Source of the DNA: Bacteroidales bacterium
GTDB taxonomy: Bacteria; Bacteroidota; Bacteroidia; Bacteroidales; JAIOZK01
DNA: 64,000 nucleotides
NCBI GenBank assembly: GCA_021738625.1
Contig: JAIPBS010000006.1
Location: forward strand, 62,001 to 126,000
Reading direction: 5' to 3'
The notes under the pieces are model-generated. The model was not told the DNA's origin and did not search any database. It worked only from the letters and a program-made list of their open reading frames with translations. This document shows positions 63,581 to 64,000 of this stretch, piece after piece (position 1 is the stretch's first letter; every line of letters starts with the position of its first letter). The position numbers were made by a program, and so were the translations under genes.

Positions 63581-64000
63581 ATGAAATTTTCTACACACAT
63601 TTTTAGAAAAGTATTGAAAAAGGTAAGAAATCCTTTTAAAAGGTTAAAAATTTTCATCAAACACCAGTTGGGCTGGCTGGGCATCCCGACCATTATTGCC
63701 TACGAAGGATATGGCAATTCCTCCGAAGTGAACATGACAGGAATGGTGCTGGAAGACAAAGGCCTGGATAAGCCCAAAGCAGGCCAGTCGAAATGGAAGA
63801 ACTTTCTGGCAGCCTTAAAAAGGTTTTCAGGGGATGACATTCCCGGCATTCAGGTAAAGGTAAGTTTTAAGGGAAAGAGCCAGGTTACCGAAACGGATGA
63901 GTTTGGCTTATTCAGTGTAAAATTCAGGGATTTAAATTTAAAAGCCGGAGAAAAGCACTTCTATCAGGCCGAATTGATGGATGAGGTTGAGGAGGGGCAA
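63581..64000 (+). CDS. App1-like phosphatidate phosphatase, N-terminal part (cut by window edge)
   Basis: The frame is open from the ATG at 63581 to the last base, 140 codons. The translation has a basic N-terminus, then YEGYGNSSEVNMTGMVLEDK and VKVSFKGKSQVTETDEFGLF, the beta-rich N-terminal domain of bacterial App1 (DUF2183) proteins. The catalytic DxDxT region would lie beyond the window. It is divergent from the lipid kinase gene, 46 bases between starts. Confidence 0.75.
   Translation, partial: MKFSTHIFRKVLKKVRNPFKRLKIFIKHQLGWLGIPTIIAYEGYGNSSEVNMTGMVLEDKGLDKPKAGQSKWKNFLAALKRFSGDDIPGIQVKVSFKGKSQVTETDEFGLFSVKFRDLNLKAGEKHFYQAELMDEVEEGQ

Overview
The window is a chromosomal segment of a Bacteroidota bacterium, most likely a Bacteroidia or Marinilabiliales-type anaerobe; the order is inferred only from gene content. 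Four features support this. Three secreted proteins end in type IX secretion (T9SS) sorting domains, plus a fourth in the accessory island. Start sites mostly lack Shine-Dalgarno sequences. Promoters match the Bacteroidota pattern TTTG-N19-21-TAnnTTTG. The families WbqC, Dabb, DUF1684, the PorE-like OmpA protein and the CheB-CheR-PAS kinase are typical of the phylum. Both window edges cut genes: a hybrid-type histidine kinase on the left and an App1-like phosphatidate phosphatase on the right.

Layout. 1-9.4 kb: sensor kinase and response regulator, WbqC protein, a tandem thioredoxin pair, a stand-alone transposase-type zinc-ribbon protein, and two paralogous C10 (streptopain-like) proteases with CUB domains and T9SS tails. 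9.4-15.3 kb: repeat-rich spacer and a giant CheB-CheR-PAS-kinase-receiver gene split by a frameshift in a G run. 15.3-18.3 kb: histidine degradation (hutI, ftcD). 18.3-24.6 kb: repeat-rich spacers, Dabb protein, diadenylate cyclase, secreted proteins, queE and a PorE-like protein. 24.6-27.9 kb: thrS-infC-rpmI-rplT, where infC appears to start at ATA behind a strong Shine-Dalgarno. 28.3-32.9 kb: metallophosphoesterase lipoprotein, coiled-coil protein, then an AT-rich accessory patch (serine hydrolase, GNAT, PIN/DUF6364 toxin-antitoxin). 33-38.6 kb: sigma-54 regulator and kinase pair, a DUF218-DUF1684 fusion, pdxH. 38.6-44.3 kb: a stress-type gene block (DUF302, dodecin-like, coiled coil, secreted protein, flavoprotein, baeRF-like protein, universal stress protein). 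44.5-47 kb: carbamoyltransferase, DUF5989, SxtJ.

47.1-60.3 kb is a genomic island of about 13 kb, bounded by 210-bp direct repeats, each ending in the 3' part of tRNA-Arg(TCT); the intact tRNA lies at the right end. It carries a type I restriction-modification system (hsdM, hsdS, hsdR), with an Abi_2/AbiF-like HEPN protein placed directly before hsdR. Between hsdS and abi lies a 249-bp gap. It holds a predicted small RNA on the opposite strand, with promoter, nested hairpin, potential pseudoknot and strong terminator, plus an array of degenerate 24-nt repeats. This resembles an AbiF-type RNA-controlled HEPN toxin embedded in a restriction locus and is the most interesting system in the window. 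The island also carries a PD-(D/E)XK-like gene, nuclease and toxin remnants, a DUF6508 protein and an 810-residue T9SS protein. No integrase was recognised.

60.4-64 kb: AI-2E transporter family protein, a small YtxH/holin-type operon, a lipid kinase, and a divergent App1-like phosphatase.
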